A DNA stretch of 64,000 nucleotides from positions 3,348,001-3,412,000 of the forward strand of contig NZ_CP116871.1 of assembly GCF_031885415.1 (NCBI RefSeq), in the 5' to 3' direction. Positions 24,455 through 34,604 of this stretch are shown one piece after another. The translations under genes were made by a program, and so were the position numbers. This DNA is from Microbacterium forte (GTDB lineage Bacteria > Actinomycetota > Actinomycetes > Actinomycetales > Microbacteriaceae). Position 1 is the first letter of the stretch. Each line of letters begins with the position of its first letter. A model generated the notes under the pieces. That model worked only from the letters and a program-made list of their open reading frames with translations. It did no database searches and was not told the origin of the DNA.

Positions 24455-27253
24455 CTAGCTCTCGATGAGCGCGCGCACCTCGGCTGCCTCGACCTGGCGA
24501 CCGAGCGACTCGAGCACGTTGCCGAGCTCGAGCGCCGACACCTGACGCAGCGGCGCATGCTCCACCGCGTGCTCGAGCGCGCTGCGGTAGACCGGCACGG
24601 CGTCAGCCGCGCGGTCGTCGCCAGCGAGCAGGCGGGCGGCGAACAGCTCGGAGCCGCCCGCCGACCCCGCATCCCCGATCGCCGCGAATCCGTCGGCTGC
24701 CGTGAGAGCAGCGGCAACAGCCTCGTCGATCCGCCCGAACTGAGCGAGCACCCGACCTCGCGAATCGGTCACGTCGGCGAGCAGCCACCCCGCCTCGTGC
24801 TCCTGAGCCAGCGCTGCGACCTCGTCGAACAGGGCGAAGGCGCGGTCGTCCTGCTTCGCGCCGTAGGCCTGCCCGAGGTTGTGCAGCACGTCGGCGAGGG
24901 CGCCGACCGCCTCGGGGGCCTTGCGCACGATCTCGGATGCCGCTTCGAGCGACTCGATCGCGTCGTCGTGCTCGTCGAATCGGGCGAGGATCTTCGCACG
25001 TTCGGTCAACGCCATGGCCTGATCGGCGTGTTCCTCCGCCTCACCGAAGAGATCGGCCGCATACCCGAAAGCGCCGACCGCCTGACCGAACTCGCCGGCC
25101 GAACCCAGGGAGCGGGCGAGGAGCGATGCCGTCATCGCCCGAGAAGCGGCAGGCACCTCGGCCTGCTCCTCACGCTCGAGCACCTGACCGAACAGCTCGG
25201 CGGCCACCTCGGCGTCACCCGCGGCGAGCATCGCCCGCGCGAGGCGGAAGTCCGCCCCCGCCTGGTCGCCGCCCTCCTGGGCGACGAGACGCGAGGTGAC
25301 GCGGTAGCGGGCGACCGCCTTCTCGGGGTCGCCGGCGTCCTCCCAGAGCGCCCCGGCGAGCAGGTGCGCCGTTGCCAGTGCTGTGGTCGCGCCGAGCCCG
25401 GCGAGCAGCCGGGACGCCTCATCGGCATCCGCCGCGCCTCGCGCGTAGTCTTCGCTGCCTCCGCGCACCCTGGCACGCGTCTGCAGGGCCTGGGCGCGGT
25501 GACCGACGCTGAGATCGTCCTGGGCCAGGAAGCGATCGAGCAGAGCGGATGCCGCCTCGATGTCGCCCTTCTGCAGCACCGCCGCGATGGCCACGAGAGT
25601 CGTCGTGTTCGAGAGGCGCACATCGTCCGCGTCGGCGAACGCCCGGGCGGCGATCTCCGCCATGTCGAGCGCCGCATCCGGTTCGTCGGCCTGCATGTGC
25701 AGCGAGGCCCGGCTGATCGCGACATCTCCCCGCGACCAGGCCGGGAGGGACTCGGCGTTCGCGAGCTCGTCCTCGAGCGCCGCTGCGGCATCGGCGGTGT
25801 TCAGCCCGAAGGTCGCCAGACCCACGCGCTGCTCGAGATCGGCCTGTGCATCGAGGCCGGCGGCGCGCAGTGCATCGATCCGTGCCGGCAACAGGTCGGC
25901 GGCCTCGTCGGCGCGATCGAGCGCGATGAGGATGCCGAGGCGCATCGACATGAGCTGAGCGACCTTCGAGGGGTCCTCGACCGCCAGGGCATGCGGCAGA
26001 GCCTGCAGCGTCTCGTGCTCCGCCCCGAACTGGGCGAGATCCATGACCCGGTCGAACCAGGCGTCCGGATCGCCGGGCGTGGCCGAGTCCGGCGTGGTGG
26101 CGAAGGCGTCCGACCTGATCGGCACGTCGTAGTGCTCGTCTGCGAGAGCGCGCATGCGGGCGAGGCTGCGTGCGTGGCCCTCGGTGCCGTCGCGGCGATC
26201 GAACTGGGAGCCGATGCGCTCGGCAGCGCCCCATGCGGCGGCGGCGAGTTCGGCTGCGCCCCACGCCCCATCGTGCTCGCCGAAGAACGCGATGAGCGAG
26301 GGGGAGTCGGCACCGCGCACCGGGGCGTCGCCGTGGCCTGCTGCGGTGACGCGGTCGAGGGCGAAGGCGAATGCGGCCAGCGCCGCGAAGTGCGCGTCGA
26401 CGTTGAGGCCGTCGTGCGCGAGCCACGCGATATGGCGCTCGACCTGGGCGAGCGCCCTGGCCTCGTTGCCGGTGAGGGCGGAGAACACGATGTTGTTCGC
26501 GACGATGCGCAGGTTGTCGGGGTTGTCCTTCGCCAGACGGTAGCTGCGCAGATGCGCGCTCTTCGCCTCGTCGAGGCGTCCAGCGCGCAGGTAGGGCACG
26601 AGCACGCGCGACAGCGCATGCTCCGGCTCTTCGCCGCATGAGAATCCGCCCTCGAGCATCTCCTCGACGAGCCGGATGGCCTCGGCGTCTCGATCGGTCT
26701 CTGCGAAGAACCCGGCGAACTGGCTGCGCCCGCACGCGTCGCAGTGGCTATGGTCGTCGCGGGGCGTGGCTTCCAGCTGCACGCGCAGCGCTTCGGCGTC
26801 GTCGATGCGCCCGGCGTCCCAGGCGTCCTCGAATCGGGCCGTGAGCACCCCGCTCATGCCGAGCCCGGCTGTGCGGTAGTGCGTCTCCATGTCGTCGAGC
26901 ACCGCCGCGATCTGCTCGACGGAGAAGGCGGGAGACGAACGCAGGGACGAGGCCATCCACTTGAACTGCCACATCAGATCGGCCCCGCCGTACTCGAGAT
27001 CGGCGGGGAACCGCTGCGGGTCGGCGTCGTGCCTGGCGAGGCACCACGCGAAGGAGTTCAGCATCACGTCGGTCGCGCCGTTCATGTTCGCCGACGCGGT
27101 CTGCCGCATCCGTGCCTCGTACTCGAGCCGCTCGTCGCCGAGCTCGACGGCGAGTGCGACGGCATCCGCCACCAGCGCCTGCTCCGCCGGGCCCCACGGA
27201 GTGCGGTCGATCTCCTCGATGAGCTGCGTGAAGCGCTTCTTCGGACGTGTCAT
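24455..27253 (-). CDS. large TPR-repeat protein partnered with HSP90-family protein
   Basis: A 932-residue, mostly helical protein with no signal peptide. It carries repeated ~34-40 residue helical hairpins of TPR character throughout the second half, for example 'AVARYRVTSRLVAQEGGDQA', 'QAVGAFGYAADLFGEAEEHA', 'DAIESLEAASEIVRKAPEAV' and 'AFALFDEVAALAQEHEAGW'. A likely metal-binding spot sits at residues 168-174 (HSHCDAC). TPR arrays bind peptides or partner proteins. The gene starts 37 bases after the stop of an HSP90-family gene, so the two are co-transcribed and the product is a likely client adaptor or co-chaperone. This function is inference by analogy with eukaryotic Hsp90-TPR co-chaperones; no enzymatic domain is visible. 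Confidence 0.82.
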   Translation of the reverse strand: MTRPKKRFTQLIEEIDRTPWGPAEQALVADAVALAVELGDERLEYEARMRQTASANMNGATDVMLNSFAWCLARHDADPQRFPADLEYGGADLMWQFKWMASSLRSSPAFSVEQIAAVLDDMETHYRTAGLGMSGVLTARFEDAWDAGRIDDAEALRVQLEATPRDDHSHCDACGRSQFAGFFAETDRDAEAIRLVEEMLEGGFSCGEEPEHALSRVLVPYLRAGRLDEAKSAHLRSYRLAKDNPDNLRIVANNIVFSALTGNEARALAQVERHIAWLAHDGLNVDAHFAALAAFAFALDRVTAAGHGDAPVRGADSPSLIAFFGEHDGAWGAAELAAAAWGAAERIGSQFDRRDGTEGHARSLARMRALADEHYDVPIRSDAFATTPDSATPGDPDAWFDRVMDLAQFGAEHETLQALPHALAVEDPSKVAQLMSMRLGILIALDRADEAADLLPARIDALRAAGLDAQADLEQRVGLATFGLNTADAAAALEDELANAESLPAWSRGDVAISRASLHMQADEPDAALDMAEIAARAFADADDVRLSNTTTLVAIAAVLQKGDIEAASALLDRFLAQDDLSVGHRAQALQTRARVRGGSEDYARGAADADEASRLLAGLGATTALATAHLLAGALWEDAGDPEKAVARYRVTSRLVAQEGGDQAGADFRLARAMLAAGDAEVAAELFGQVLEREEQAEVPAASRAMTASLLARSLGSAGEFGQAVGAFGYAADLFGEAEEHADQAMALTERAKILARFDEHDDAIESLEAASEIVRKAPEAVGALADVLHNLGQAYGAKQDDRAFALFDEVAALAQEHEAGWLLADVTDSRGRVLAQFGRIDEAVAAALTAADGFAAIGDAGSAGGSELFAARLLAGDDRAADAVPVYRSALEHAVEHAPLRQVSALELGNVLESLGRQVEAAEVRALIES

Positions 27254-27290
27254 GGGAATCCTTCGGACGGAGCGGATGGCAGAGCTGCGG

Positions 27291-29114
27291 TCAGACGGCG
27301 TCGCCGAAGGGGATCGAGTCCTCTTCGATGCCGGCCGACAGCGACACGAGGTCGGAGAGCGCCGTCGTCATGAGTGCACGATCGGCGTCGGAGAGCGGAT
27401 GGTGACCGGCCAGCAGAGCCTGGATGTAGAGCAGCTGCACGGTGCGGGCGAACACCGCGTCGTCCTGCACGCGCACGAGCGCCCGCACGACGCGGTTCGA
27501 CCAGTTCAGGCAGAGGCGCGCGCTCAGATCGTCGTCGCGGGAGGCCGAGACGGTCGAGTTGATGCGGTCGAGCACGCCGCCCCACAGCGATCCGGTGATG
27601 CCTTTCGTGCGACCGCGGTCGGTCCGGCGCAGCACCTCCGGATCGGCGACGTAGAGCGCTGCGAGCTCCGGCTGGTCGATCGAACGCACCGTGACGGAGC
27701 ATCCGGATGCCGTCAGCACGCGGCCCGCTCGTTCCTCCAGCGCCATCGCGGCATCGCGGTCGTCGAGGGGCGGCGGGTCGAGGCGGTCGAGCTCACCCGC
27801 GACGTCGACGAGCTCGATCGTGACATGGGGGTAGAGGTCCGGCAGCATTCGCACGAGGTCTGCGTCGTACAGGTAGCCGCCGTTGACCAGGACCTCGGAG
27901 CCGGGCGAGATGCCGGCGACCTGGCGGAACTCGTCGACCGTCTGCGCGTAGCGCACGTGCGGGTACCGCTCGACGAGATCGCCGATGCGCATCGTGCCGT
28001 GCGTCGTCTCGAGGGTGAGCCACCGGGTGATGAACGTCGCCAGCTCGTCGTCGTGGCGCACGAGAGACTTCAGACCGACCTCGTGGATCGCCACGAACTG
28101 GGCCAGTCTGTGCGGCTCGCGCAGCCCCAGCTCGAGCACCCAGCGGCGGATGCCGGCGCCCAGCTGCTCGCGGACGCGCTCGAGCGCCGCGTCGTCGACG
28201 AGTGACTCGCGGCTCGCCGTCGGGGCGAGGCCGGTCGAATCGACGACCGCCCGCACGAAGAAGGCCCATTCGGGCAGCACGTCGTCGACCCGCTCGCCGA
28301 GCAGCATCCTGCCGAGGTACATGCGAGTCGCCTGGCGGGCACCCGGTGGGGGAGCGTAGGGGAGCACGAAAGCGAGCCCTCGAGTGCCCGTGGCGGGTTC
28401 GCTGAGCTCGATCGCGTCGAGCGGAGTGGCACCCAGCAGGTCGCGTCCGTACTGCACCGCGCCGTCGATGTCGTCGACGGCGTCGAGGAAGGGCGCGCGT
28501 CTCGTGATGTCGATGTCGCCGTTCGAGGACTCGAGCGTCACCCGCACGGGCAGGAACTCGGCGAAGGCGGTGGCCAGTTCGCGCACGGCTGCGGGGCGCA
28601 GCAGCTCGTCGGCGTCGAATCGGGGCTTCAGGTGCACGCTCGTGCCGACGGGCAGGTCGTCGTCGATCTCCACGACGCGGAAGGTGCCGTCGGCGCTGCC
28701 CGTCCACTCGACGGCCGAACCGCCCCGTGCGCTGCGCGAGCGGATCACGATCGAATCGGCGACCATGAAGCAGCTGAGCAGGCCGATGCCGAACTGACCC
28801 AGATAGTCGCTGCGAGGGAGATCGAAGATGTCGCGCTTCGAGCTGCGTCCGACCGTGGCGAGCAGATCGCCCACCTCGGCGGCGTTCAGGCCCACTCCGT
28901 CGTCTCGCAGCACGAACTCGCCGGAGTCGTCCGTCAGCGCGGTGATGCGGATGCTCCCGCCTCCGCCGTCGACCTCGCGTCGTGCCGTGATGGCGTCGCG
29001 GGCGTTCTGCAGCAGCTCGCGCAGATACACGCGCGGGCTCGAGTAGATGTGGCGGCTCAGGAGGTCGACGACACCGCGCAGGTCCACCTGGAACTGCTGC
29101 ACGTCAGCGCTCAC
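27291..29114 (-). CDS. HSP90-family (HtpG-like) chaperone ATPase
   Basis: A 607-residue GHKL ATPase. The nucleotide site is complete: N-box 'YLRELLQNARDAI' (residues 30-42), 'LRDDGVGLN' (69-77), 'GQFGIGLLSCF' (106-116), and a GTSV turn near residue 157. The middle domain has the HSP90-like 'RMYLGRMLLGERVDDVLPEW' and catalytic-arginine-type region 'LAPTASRESLVDD'. The C-terminal part differs from canonical HtpG, so this is the divergent 'HSP90 family protein' of actinobacteria rather than a true HtpG orthologue. It is followed by the TPR gene, an arrangement implying a dedicated chaperone pair. Start ATG has a GGAGGG ribosome binding site. Confidence 0.88.
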   Translation of the reverse strand: MSADVQQFQVDLRGVVDLLSRHIYSSPRVYLRELLQNARDAITARREVDGGGGSIRITALTDDSGEFVLRDDGVGLNAAEVGDLLATVGRSSKRDIFDLPRSDYLGQFGIGLLSCFMVADSIVIRSRSARGGSAVEWTGSADGTFRVVEIDDDLPVGTSVHLKPRFDADELLRPAAVRELATAFAEFLPVRVTLESSNGDIDITRRAPFLDAVDDIDGAVQYGRDLLGATPLDAIELSEPATGTRGLAFVLPYAPPPGARQATRMYLGRMLLGERVDDVLPEWAFFVRAVVDSTGLAPTASRESLVDDAALERVREQLGAGIRRWVLELGLREPHRLAQFVAIHEVGLKSLVRHDDELATFITRWLTLETTHGTMRIGDLVERYPHVRYAQTVDEFRQVAGISPGSEVLVNGGYLYDADLVRMLPDLYPHVTIELVDVAGELDRLDPPPLDDRDAAMALEERAGRVLTASGCSVTVRSIDQPELAALYVADPEVLRRTDRGRTKGITGSLWGGVLDRINSTVSASRDDDLSARLCLNWSNRVVRALVRVQDDAVFARTVQLLYIQALLAGHHPLSDADRALMTTALSDLVSLSAGIEEDSIPFGDAV

Positions 29115-29305
29115 TGCGCCCCCTCCCGTTTCATCCGCTCGCCGAGCCTAACAACAACGACGAGAGCGGGCCCGGTTCGGCACCGACCGGCGGATGCCGT
29201 ATGCTTGACCAGCAGTTGTTGTCTGCATTCTTTCGCCGTGCCCGGTCCTTCCGGTCCGACAGCGGTGGCAGGATGGAGACGACACCCCGAGACCTCCCGG
29301 TCTCT

Positions 29306-29378
<73 letters not shown>

Positions 29379-29417
29379 CGCGTCAGCACACGCTGACACA
29401 CGAAAGGTACATTCAGG

Positions 29418-29690
29418 ATGGATCAGGACGAACCGCGCGGCGAGGTCGTCGCGGCCGGCGCCACCCGCGAGAAGAAGCGTGGCATCGCGGGCTTCTTCGC
29501 AGGGATCGCCCTGTTCTTCCGTCAGGTCATCGCAGAGCTGCGCAAGGTCGTCACGCCGACCCGCAAAGAGCTGGTCAAGTTCACCGCAGTGGTGCTCGTC
29601 TTCGTTCTCATCGTCATGGGCATCGTCTACGGACTGGACACCCTGTTCGCCTGGGTGACGCACATCGTCTTCGGGGTCCCGGGCGCCTGA
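29418..29690 (+). CDS. secE: preprotein translocase subunit SecE
   Basis: A 90-residue SecE with one C-terminal membrane helix ('FTAVVLVFVLIVMGIVYGLD') preceded by the conserved amphipathic segment 'FFRQVIAELRKVVTPTRKEL'. It stabilises SecY in the translocon. It lies in the canonical tRNA-Trp, secE, nusG, rplK, rplA order, 39 bases after the tRNA. ATG at 29418 follows a GAAAGG binding site. Confidence 0.97.
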   Translation: MDQDEPRGEVVAAGATREKKRGIAGFFAGIALFFRQVIAELRKVVTPTRKELVKFTAVVLVFVLIVMGIVYGLDTLFAWVTHIVFGVPGA

Positions 29691-29731
29691 CGCCCTCGCG
29701 GCCCTGGCCGCAGTGATTGGAAAGAAACAAC

Positions 29732-30784
29732 GTGTCTGAACGATATTCCGACGACGCCGACTGGGCGACGGCTGCCGAGCAGTCCAGCGAAGAGGACGAG
29801 GCCCAGGAGGGCAACGTGCTCGCTGCGGAGGAGCAGTCGGTCACCTCGGCCGAACATGTCGCCCTCCACATCGAGGACGTCGACGGAGACGACGACGCCG
29901 ACGTGCAGGACGACGACACCGACATCGACATCAACGACCCGGAGGCGGACGCTATCGTGAACGACGCTCTCAACCTGGACGAAGCGGCTGAGTCTGAGGC
30001 TGCAGCCGAGGTCCTCAACGACTCTGTGGCGGAAGAGACCGCCGAGCTCAAGGCTGCTGAGGCCGACGAGGTCACCCCGTACGACGGACCCGACGTCAAC
30101 GGCGACGATGACATCGTGGCCGGGGCCGACGACGCCGAGTCCGACGAGGACGACGCCGAGGAAGACCCGTACGAGGCCTTCCGCATGGACCTCCGGATGC
30201 TTCCGGGCAAGTGGTACGTCATCCACTCGTACGCCGGATTCGAGCGCAAGGTCAAGGCCAACATCGAGCAGCGCAAGTCGACGCTCGAGGTCGAGGACGA
30301 GATCTACCAGATCGAGGTCCCGATGGAAGACGTGGTCGAGATCAAGAACGGCCAGCGCAAGATGGTCACCCGCGTGCGCATCCCGGGCTACGTGCTCGTG
30401 CGCATGGAGCTCACGGAAGACACCTGGTCGGTCGTGCGCCACACTCCCGGAGTCACCGGCTTCGTGGGCAACGCCCACAACCCGACCCCGCTGCGCTTCG
30501 AAGAGGCCTTCAACATGCTGAAGTCGCTCGTCGAGGTCAAGGACGTCCCGACGGCCAAGAACATCGCGTCGAAGGGCGGCCTCGCGGTCGCTCGTCCGCT
30601 TCCCGCCGAGGTCGACTTCGAGGTCGGCGAGACCATCACGATCAAGGAGGGCTCGTTCGCGGGTCTTCCCGGTTCGATCAGCGAGATCAAGCCCGAGAGC
30701 GGCAAGCTCACCGTGCTCGTGTCGCTCTTCGAGCGCGAGACCCCGGTCGAGCTGTCGTTCGACCAGGTCACGAAGATGATCTGA
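29732..30784 (+). CDS. nusG: transcription termination/antitermination factor NusG
   Basis: A 350-residue NusG. The N-terminal ~150 residues are an acidic Asp/Glu-rich extension typical of actinobacterial NusG. The NGN domain follows ('[20 protein letters not shown]', '[15 protein letters not shown]', '[17 protein letters not shown]') and then the C-terminal KOW domain ('[20 protein letters not shown]'). It modulates RNA polymerase pausing, Rho and ribosome coupling. I chose GTG at 29732, preceded by GGAAAG; a TTG at 29717 is possible but overlaps that binding site. A terminator-like hairpin follows. Confidence 0.95.
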   Translation: MSERYSDDADWATAAEQSSEEDEAQEGNVLAAEEQSVTSAEHVALHIEDVDGDDDADVQDDDTDIDINDPEADAIVNDALNLDEAAESEAAAEVLNDSVAEETAELKAAEADEVTPYDGPDVNGDDDIVAGADDAESDEDDAEEDPYEAFRMDLRMLPGKWYVIHSYAGFERKVKANIEQRKSTLEVEDEIYQIEVPMEDVVEIKNGQRKMVTRVRIPGYVLVRMELTEDTWSVVRHTPGVTGFVGNAHNPTPLRFEEAFNMLKSLVEVKDVPTAKNIASKGGLAVARPLPAEVDFEVGETITIKEGSFAGLPGSISEIKPESGKLTVLVSLFERETPVELSFDQVTKMI

Positions 30785-30797
30785 CATACGCCTCAGA

Positions 30798-30828
30798 GAA
30801 CGGCCGTCCCATTCCGGGGCGGCCGTTC
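30798..30828 (+). terminator. terminator hairpin after nusG
   Basis: Arms gaacggccgtccc (30798-30810) and ggggcggccgttc (30816-30828) pair over 13 positions with one G-U, loop attcc. It starts 14 bases past the nusG stop and is followed by only a short T run. A possible -10 element (tagact, 30858-30863) for rplKA lies just downstream. Confidence 0.6.
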
Positions 30829-30973
30829 CTGCGTAGGAGGCATGCCTCCGGATCAGGTAGACTTGTGTGGTTTGCGTGCCGCTTCGGCGTGCGCGCGGAC
30901 GACCGCAGCCCGGAGATGCCGGGTTCGCGGGAGAGCGGATGCACCCGCATCCGTTCGATGAAAGGAAGAGGAT

Positions 30974-31405
30974 ATGGCACCGAAGAAGAAGGTGACCGGC
31001 CTGATCAAGCTTCAGATCAACGCCGGTGCAGCCAACCCGGCGCCGCCGATCGGCCCCGCGCTCGGTCAGCATGGCGTCAACATCATGGAGTTCTGCAAGG
31101 CGTACAACGCCGCGACCGAGTCGCAGCGCGGCAACGTCATCCCCGTCGAGATCACCGTCTACGAGGACCGCAGCTTCACGTTCATCCTGAAGACCCCGCC
31201 GGCCGCGGAGCTCATCAAGAAGGCCGCCGGTGTGGCCAAGGGCTCGTCGACGCCTCACACGGTCAAGGTCGCGAAGATCACCAAGGACCAGGTTCGTCAG
31301 ATCGCCGAGACCAAGCAGGCCGACCTGAACGCTAACGACATCGAGGCTGCCTCGAAGATCATCGCCGGCACCGCCCGTTCCATGGGCATCACGGTCGAGG
31401 GCTGA
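30974..31405 (+). CDS. rplK: 50S ribosomal protein L11
   Basis: A 143-residue L11 with the expected N-terminal '[20 protein letters not shown]', '[20 protein letters not shown]' and C-terminal rRNA-binding '[20 protein letters not shown]' end. Binds the 23S GTPase-associated region. Co-transcribed with rplA, 11 bases downstream. The ATG has a GAAAGGAAGAGG binding site. The 190-base region upstream of it carries the nusG terminator and probably the rplKA promoter. Confidence 0.98.
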
Positions 31406-31416
31406 GGAGAATAATC

Positions 31417-32106
31417 ATGGCTACGAAGTCCAAGGCTTACAAGGCTGCCGCCGAGAAGATCGAGGCAGACCGTTTCTACACTCCGAGCGAGGCAGTCGCC
31501 CTCGCGAAGGAGACCGGCTCGTCGAAGTTCGACTCGACCGTCGAGGTCGCGCTCAAGCTCGCAGTCGACCCCCGCAAGGCAGACCAGATGGTGCGTGGCA
31601 CCGTCATCCTGCCCCACGGCACCGGCAAGACCGCCCGCGTCATCGTCTTCGCCACCGGCCCCGCGGCCGAGGCAGCGATCGCCGCAGGTGCAGATGAGGT
31701 CGGCGGCGCCGAGCTCATCGAGAAGGTCGCCGCAGGCTGGACCGCGTTCGACGCGGCCGTCTCGACCCCGGAGCTCATGGGCCAGGTCGGTCGTCTCGGA
31801 AAGGTCCTGGGTCCGCGTGGACTCATGCCGAACCCGAAGACCGGCACGGTGACCCCCAACACGGCCAAGGCCGTCGAGGAGATCAAGGGCGGAAAGATCG
31901 AGTTCCGCGTCGACAAGCACGCCAACGTGCACTTCGTCGTGGGCAAGTCGTCGTTCTCGGCTGAGCAGCTCGACGAGAACATCGGCGCAGCGCTCGAGGA
32001 GATCGTCCGCCTCAAGCCGTCGAGCTCGAAGGGCCGTTACATCCAGAAGGGTGCGGTGTCGACCACGTTCGGCCCCGGCATCCCGCTGGACGTCAACGCC
32101 ATCTGA
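31417..32106 (+). CDS. rplA: 50S ribosomal protein L1
   Basis: A 229-residue L1 with the family signature '[20 protein letters not shown]' and '[20 protein letters not shown]'. It binds 23S rRNA in the L1 stalk and in many bacteria represses its own operon by binding the mRNA. It is the last gene of this ribosomal run and is followed by a textbook terminator. L10/L7-L12 genes are not adjacent here but about 11.6 kb away. Confidence 0.98.
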   Translation: MATKSKAYKAAAEKIEADRFYTPSEAVALAKETGSSKFDSTVEVALKLAVDPRKADQMVRGTVILPHGTGKTARVIVFATGPAAEAAIAAGADEVGGAELIEKVAAGWTAFDAAVSTPELMGQVGRLGKVLGPRGLMPNPKTGTVTPNTAKAVEEIKGGKIEFRVDKHANVHFVVGKSSFSAEQLDENIGAALEEIVRLKPSSSKGRYIQKGAVSTTFGPGIPLDVNAI

Positions 32107-32118
32107 GTGTGATTCCGG

Positions 32119-32147
32119 AAAGGCCCCCGCATTCTGCGGGGGCCTTT
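32119..32147 (+). terminator. rplA terminator
   Basis: Perfect 13-bp stem aaaggcccccgca / tgcgggggccttt with loop ttc, 13 bases past the rplA stop, ending in a short T run. Confidence 0.85.
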
Positions 32148-32264
32148 CTGCATCCAGAACGACATCGAGCGTCATCGGATGTTGGGGTGCGGGTCGGATG
32201 CCGCGTACTGTGAATGAGTTCCGCGCCACAGCAATCGCGCCTCATCGCACCCCAGGAGGGTCAC

Positions 32265-33077
32265 ATGTCCCGTCGCCTCATCGCCGTCACCGCACTGGTC
32301 GTCACCGCAGCAGCACTCACCGCCTGCAGCGGAAGCACGACCCCCGCTGAGAGCAGCTCGAGCGAGGCCGGCTCGGACTTCGGTCTCGTCAACGACGGCG
32401 TGCTCACGGTCGCCACCGAAGGGACCTACCGTCCGTTCAGCTTCCACGGCGACGGCGGCACGGGTGACCTCACCGGCTTCGACGTCGAGATCATCCAGGC
32501 TGTCGCCGACAAGCTCGACCTCGAGATCGAGTTCCAGGAGACCCAGTGGGACGCGATCTTCGCGGGCCTCGACGCCGGACGCTTCGACCTCATCGCGAAC
32601 CAGGTCAGCATCAACGAGGAGCGGCAGGAGAAGTACCTGTTCAGCACTCCGTACACCGTCTCGCCCGGCGTCATCGTGGTCGCCGATGACGACGACTCGA
32701 TCTCCTCGTTCGACGACCTCGAAGGCAAGACCACCGCGCAGTCCCTCACCAGCAACTGGTATGAGCTGGCCACCGAGTCCGGTGCCACGGTCGAGGGCGT
32801 CGAGGGCTGGGCGCAGGCCGTCGAGCTGCTCCGCCAGGGCCGTGTCGACGCCACCATCAACGACAAGCTGACCTTCCTCGACTACGAGACCACCAACAGC
32901 CCGTCCGGTCTGAAGATCGCCGCCGAGACCGAGGAGGCGGGCGAGCAGGCGTTCGTGTTCACCAAGGACAAGACCGACCTCGTCGAGGCCGTCGACGGCG
33001 CGCTCGAAGAGCTGCGGGCAGACGGCACCCTGGCCGAGATCAGCGACAAGTACTTCGGCGAAGACGTGACGCAGTAG
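32265..33077 (+). CDS. polar amino acid (cystine-type) ABC transporter substrate-binding lipoprotein
   Basis: A 270-residue family-3 solute-binding protein. N-terminal lipoprotein signal with lipobox LTAC, then the mature domain 'VNDGVLTVATEGTYRPFSF', 'LTGFDVEIIQAVADKLDLE', 'DLIANQVSINEERQEKYLF'. This pattern, especially NQVxIxxERxxKYxFSxPY, resembles cystine-binding proteins (TcyJ/FliY type), so L-cystine is the best guess; other polar amino acids are possible. I chose the ATG at 32265 because AGGAGGG precedes it and it gives a normal signal peptide. It is first of a three-gene importer operon. Confidence 0.9.
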   Translation: MSRRLIAVTALVVTAAALTACSGSTTPAESSSSEAGSDFGLVNDGVLTVATEGTYRPFSFHGDGGTGDLTGFDVEIIQAVADKLDLEIEFQETQWDAIFAGLDAGRFDLIANQVSINEERQEKYLFSTPYTVSPGVIVVADDDDSISSFDDLEGKTTAQSLTSNWYELATESGATVEGVEGWAQAVELLRQGRVDATINDKLTFLDYETTNSPSGLKIAAETEEAGEQAFVFTKDKTDLVEAVDGALEELRADGTLAEISDKYFGEDVTQ

Positions 33078-33080
33078 CCG

Positions 33081-33746
33081 ATGGAGAATCCCTGGCAGCT
33101 GTTCTTCGATTCACTCGGGCCGATAGCCCTGGCGGGAGTGACGGTGACGGTGCCGCTCGCGCTCGTGTCGTTCGCGCTGGGGCTCGTGCTCGCGATCGGC
33201 GTCGCCCTGATGAGGATCTCGGTCAATCCGCTGCTGTCGGGGATCGCCAGGTTCTACATCTCGGTGATCCGAGGCACGCCGATGATCGTCCAGTTGTTCG
33301 TGATCTTCTACGGGCTCGGGTCGATCGGACTCAAGATCGACCCGTGGCCCAGTGCGATCATCGCGCTGTCGCTCAACGTCGGCGGCTACGGGGCAGAGGT
33401 CGTGCGCGCTGCCATCCTGTCCGTCCCGAAGGGGCAGTGGGAGGCGGCGTACACGGTCGGCATGAATCGCACGCGCACGCTCACCCGCGTCATCCTTCCG
33501 CAGGCCGCACGGGTCTCGGTGCCGCCCCTGTCGAACACGTTCATCTCGCTCGTCAAGGACACCTCGCTCGCCTCGCTGATCCTTGTGACCGAGCTCTTCA
33601 AGGTCGCGCAGCAGATCGCATCGGCGACTCTGGAGTTCATGGTGCTGTATCTCGCGGCCGCCCTGGTCTACTGGGTGCTGTGCCTCGTGCTGTCGTTCGG
33701 TCAGAGCGCACTCGAGAGGAGACTGGATCGCAATGTCGCTCGCTGA
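33081..33746 (+). CDS. polar amino acid (cystine-type) ABC transporter permease
   Basis: A 221-residue HisM-family permease with about five membrane segments. It has the family start '[20 protein letters not shown]', the '[20 protein letters not shown]' segment and the EAA loop '[20 protein letters not shown]'. It starts 3 bases after the binding-protein stop and overlaps the ATPase gene by 14 bases, so the three are translated together. Confidence 0.93.
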   Translation: MENPWQLFFDSLGPIALAGVTVTVPLALVSFALGLVLAIGVALMRISVNPLLSGIARFYISVIRGTPMIVQLFVIFYGLGSIGLKIDPWPSAIIALSLNVGGYGAEVVRAAILSVPKGQWEAAYTVGMNRTRTLTRVILPQAARVSVPPLSNTFISLVKDTSLASLILVTELFKVAQQIASATLEFMVLYLAAALVYWVLCLVLSFGQSALERRLDRNVAR

Positions 33747-34557
33747 TGCTGCACGCACGCCCCACACGTCCACCGCAGACGCTCTTCTCACGGTGCGCGG
33801 CCTGCACAAACGCTTCGGCGACAACGAGGTGCTCCGCGGCATCGATCTGACGCTGCACCGCGGCGAGGTCGTCGTGCTGATCGGCCCGAGCGGGTCGGGC
33901 AAGACGACCGTCCTGCGCGCACTCAACGGCCTCGAGACGCCCGATGCAGGCACGATCGTCGTCGCAGGCGGGCCCGACATCGACTTCGCCCCTGAGACGC
34001 CGGTGTCGAAGCGCACGCGGGCACAGAAGCGACTCGCGCTGCGTGATCGTTCGGCGATGGTCTTCCAGCACCACAACCTCTTCCCGCACCTCTCGGTGCT
34101 CGAGAACGTGATCGAGGGGCCGTGGCGCGTGCAGGGGCGCCCCAAGGCCGAGGTCGTCGCAGAAGCACAGGTGCTCCTCGCCAGGGTCGGGCTCGCCGAT
34201 AAGGCGGACGCCCGCCCGCACGAGCTCTCCGGTGGGCAGCAGCAGCGTGTCGGCATCGTTCGCGCTCTCGCGCTGCGCCCCGACCTCCTGCTCTTCGACG
34301 AGCCGACCAGCGCGCTCGATCCCGAACTCGTGGGGGAGGTGCTGCTGGTGATCAAAGAGCTCGCCGATGAGGGCTGGAGCATGGTGGTCGTCACGCACGA
34401 GCTGAGCTTCGCGCGCGAGGCGGCTGACCATGTCCTGTTCATGGATGCGGGCGTCGTCGTGGAAGAGGGCGCCCCGGGCGACATCTTCGGCGCCCCGCAG
34501 CACGAGCGCACGAAGAGATTCCTCACCCGCATCATGAGGCCCCTCGACGGCGAGTGA
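33733..34557 (+). CDS. polar amino acid (cystine-type) ABC transporter ATP-binding protein
   Basis: A 274-residue ATPase with Walker A 'GPSGSGKTT', Q-loop '[11 protein letters not shown]', signature '[15 protein letters not shown]', Walker B '[15 protein letters not shown]' and H-loop '[19 protein letters not shown]'. The family is GlnQ/TcyN-like. It is the final gene of the importer operon and converges on lysE, with a small hairpin between them. Confidence 0.95.
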   Translation: MSLADAARTPHTSTADALLTVRGLHKRFGDNEVLRGIDLTLHRGEVVVLIGPSGSGKTTVLRALNGLETPDAGTIVVAGGPDIDFAPETPVSKRTRAQKRLALRDRSAMVFQHHNLFPHLSVLENVIEGPWRVQGRPKAEVVAEAQVLLARVGLADKADARPHELSGGQQQRVGIVRALALRPDLLLFDEPTSALDPELVGEVLLVIKELADEGWSMVVVTHELSFAREAADHVLFMDAGVVVEEGAPGDIFGAPQHERTKRFLTRIMRPLDGE

Positions 34558-34571
34558 CCGCAGACCGTGCC

Positions 34572-34604
34572 GAGACGCCGGGGTCGATGGCCTCGAGGCG
34601 TCTC
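34572..34604. terminator. hairpin between convergent ABC and lysE genes
   Basis: Arms gagacgcc (34572-34579) and ggcgtctc (34597-34604), with an inner tcga/tcga pair. It overlaps the lysE stop codon and has no T tract. Confidence 0.45.

Noticed and set aside
29115..29305. A short coding gene upstream of tRNA-Trp.
   Set aside because: The open frames there run through the tRNA and contain no ribosome binding site or recognisable motif; the stretch is better read as promoter and leader DNA.
32148..32264. A riboswitch upstream of the cystine-type transporter.
   Set aside because: The stretch is short (about 115 bases after the rplA terminator) and I could not find SAM-, cobalamin- or other known aptamer cores.
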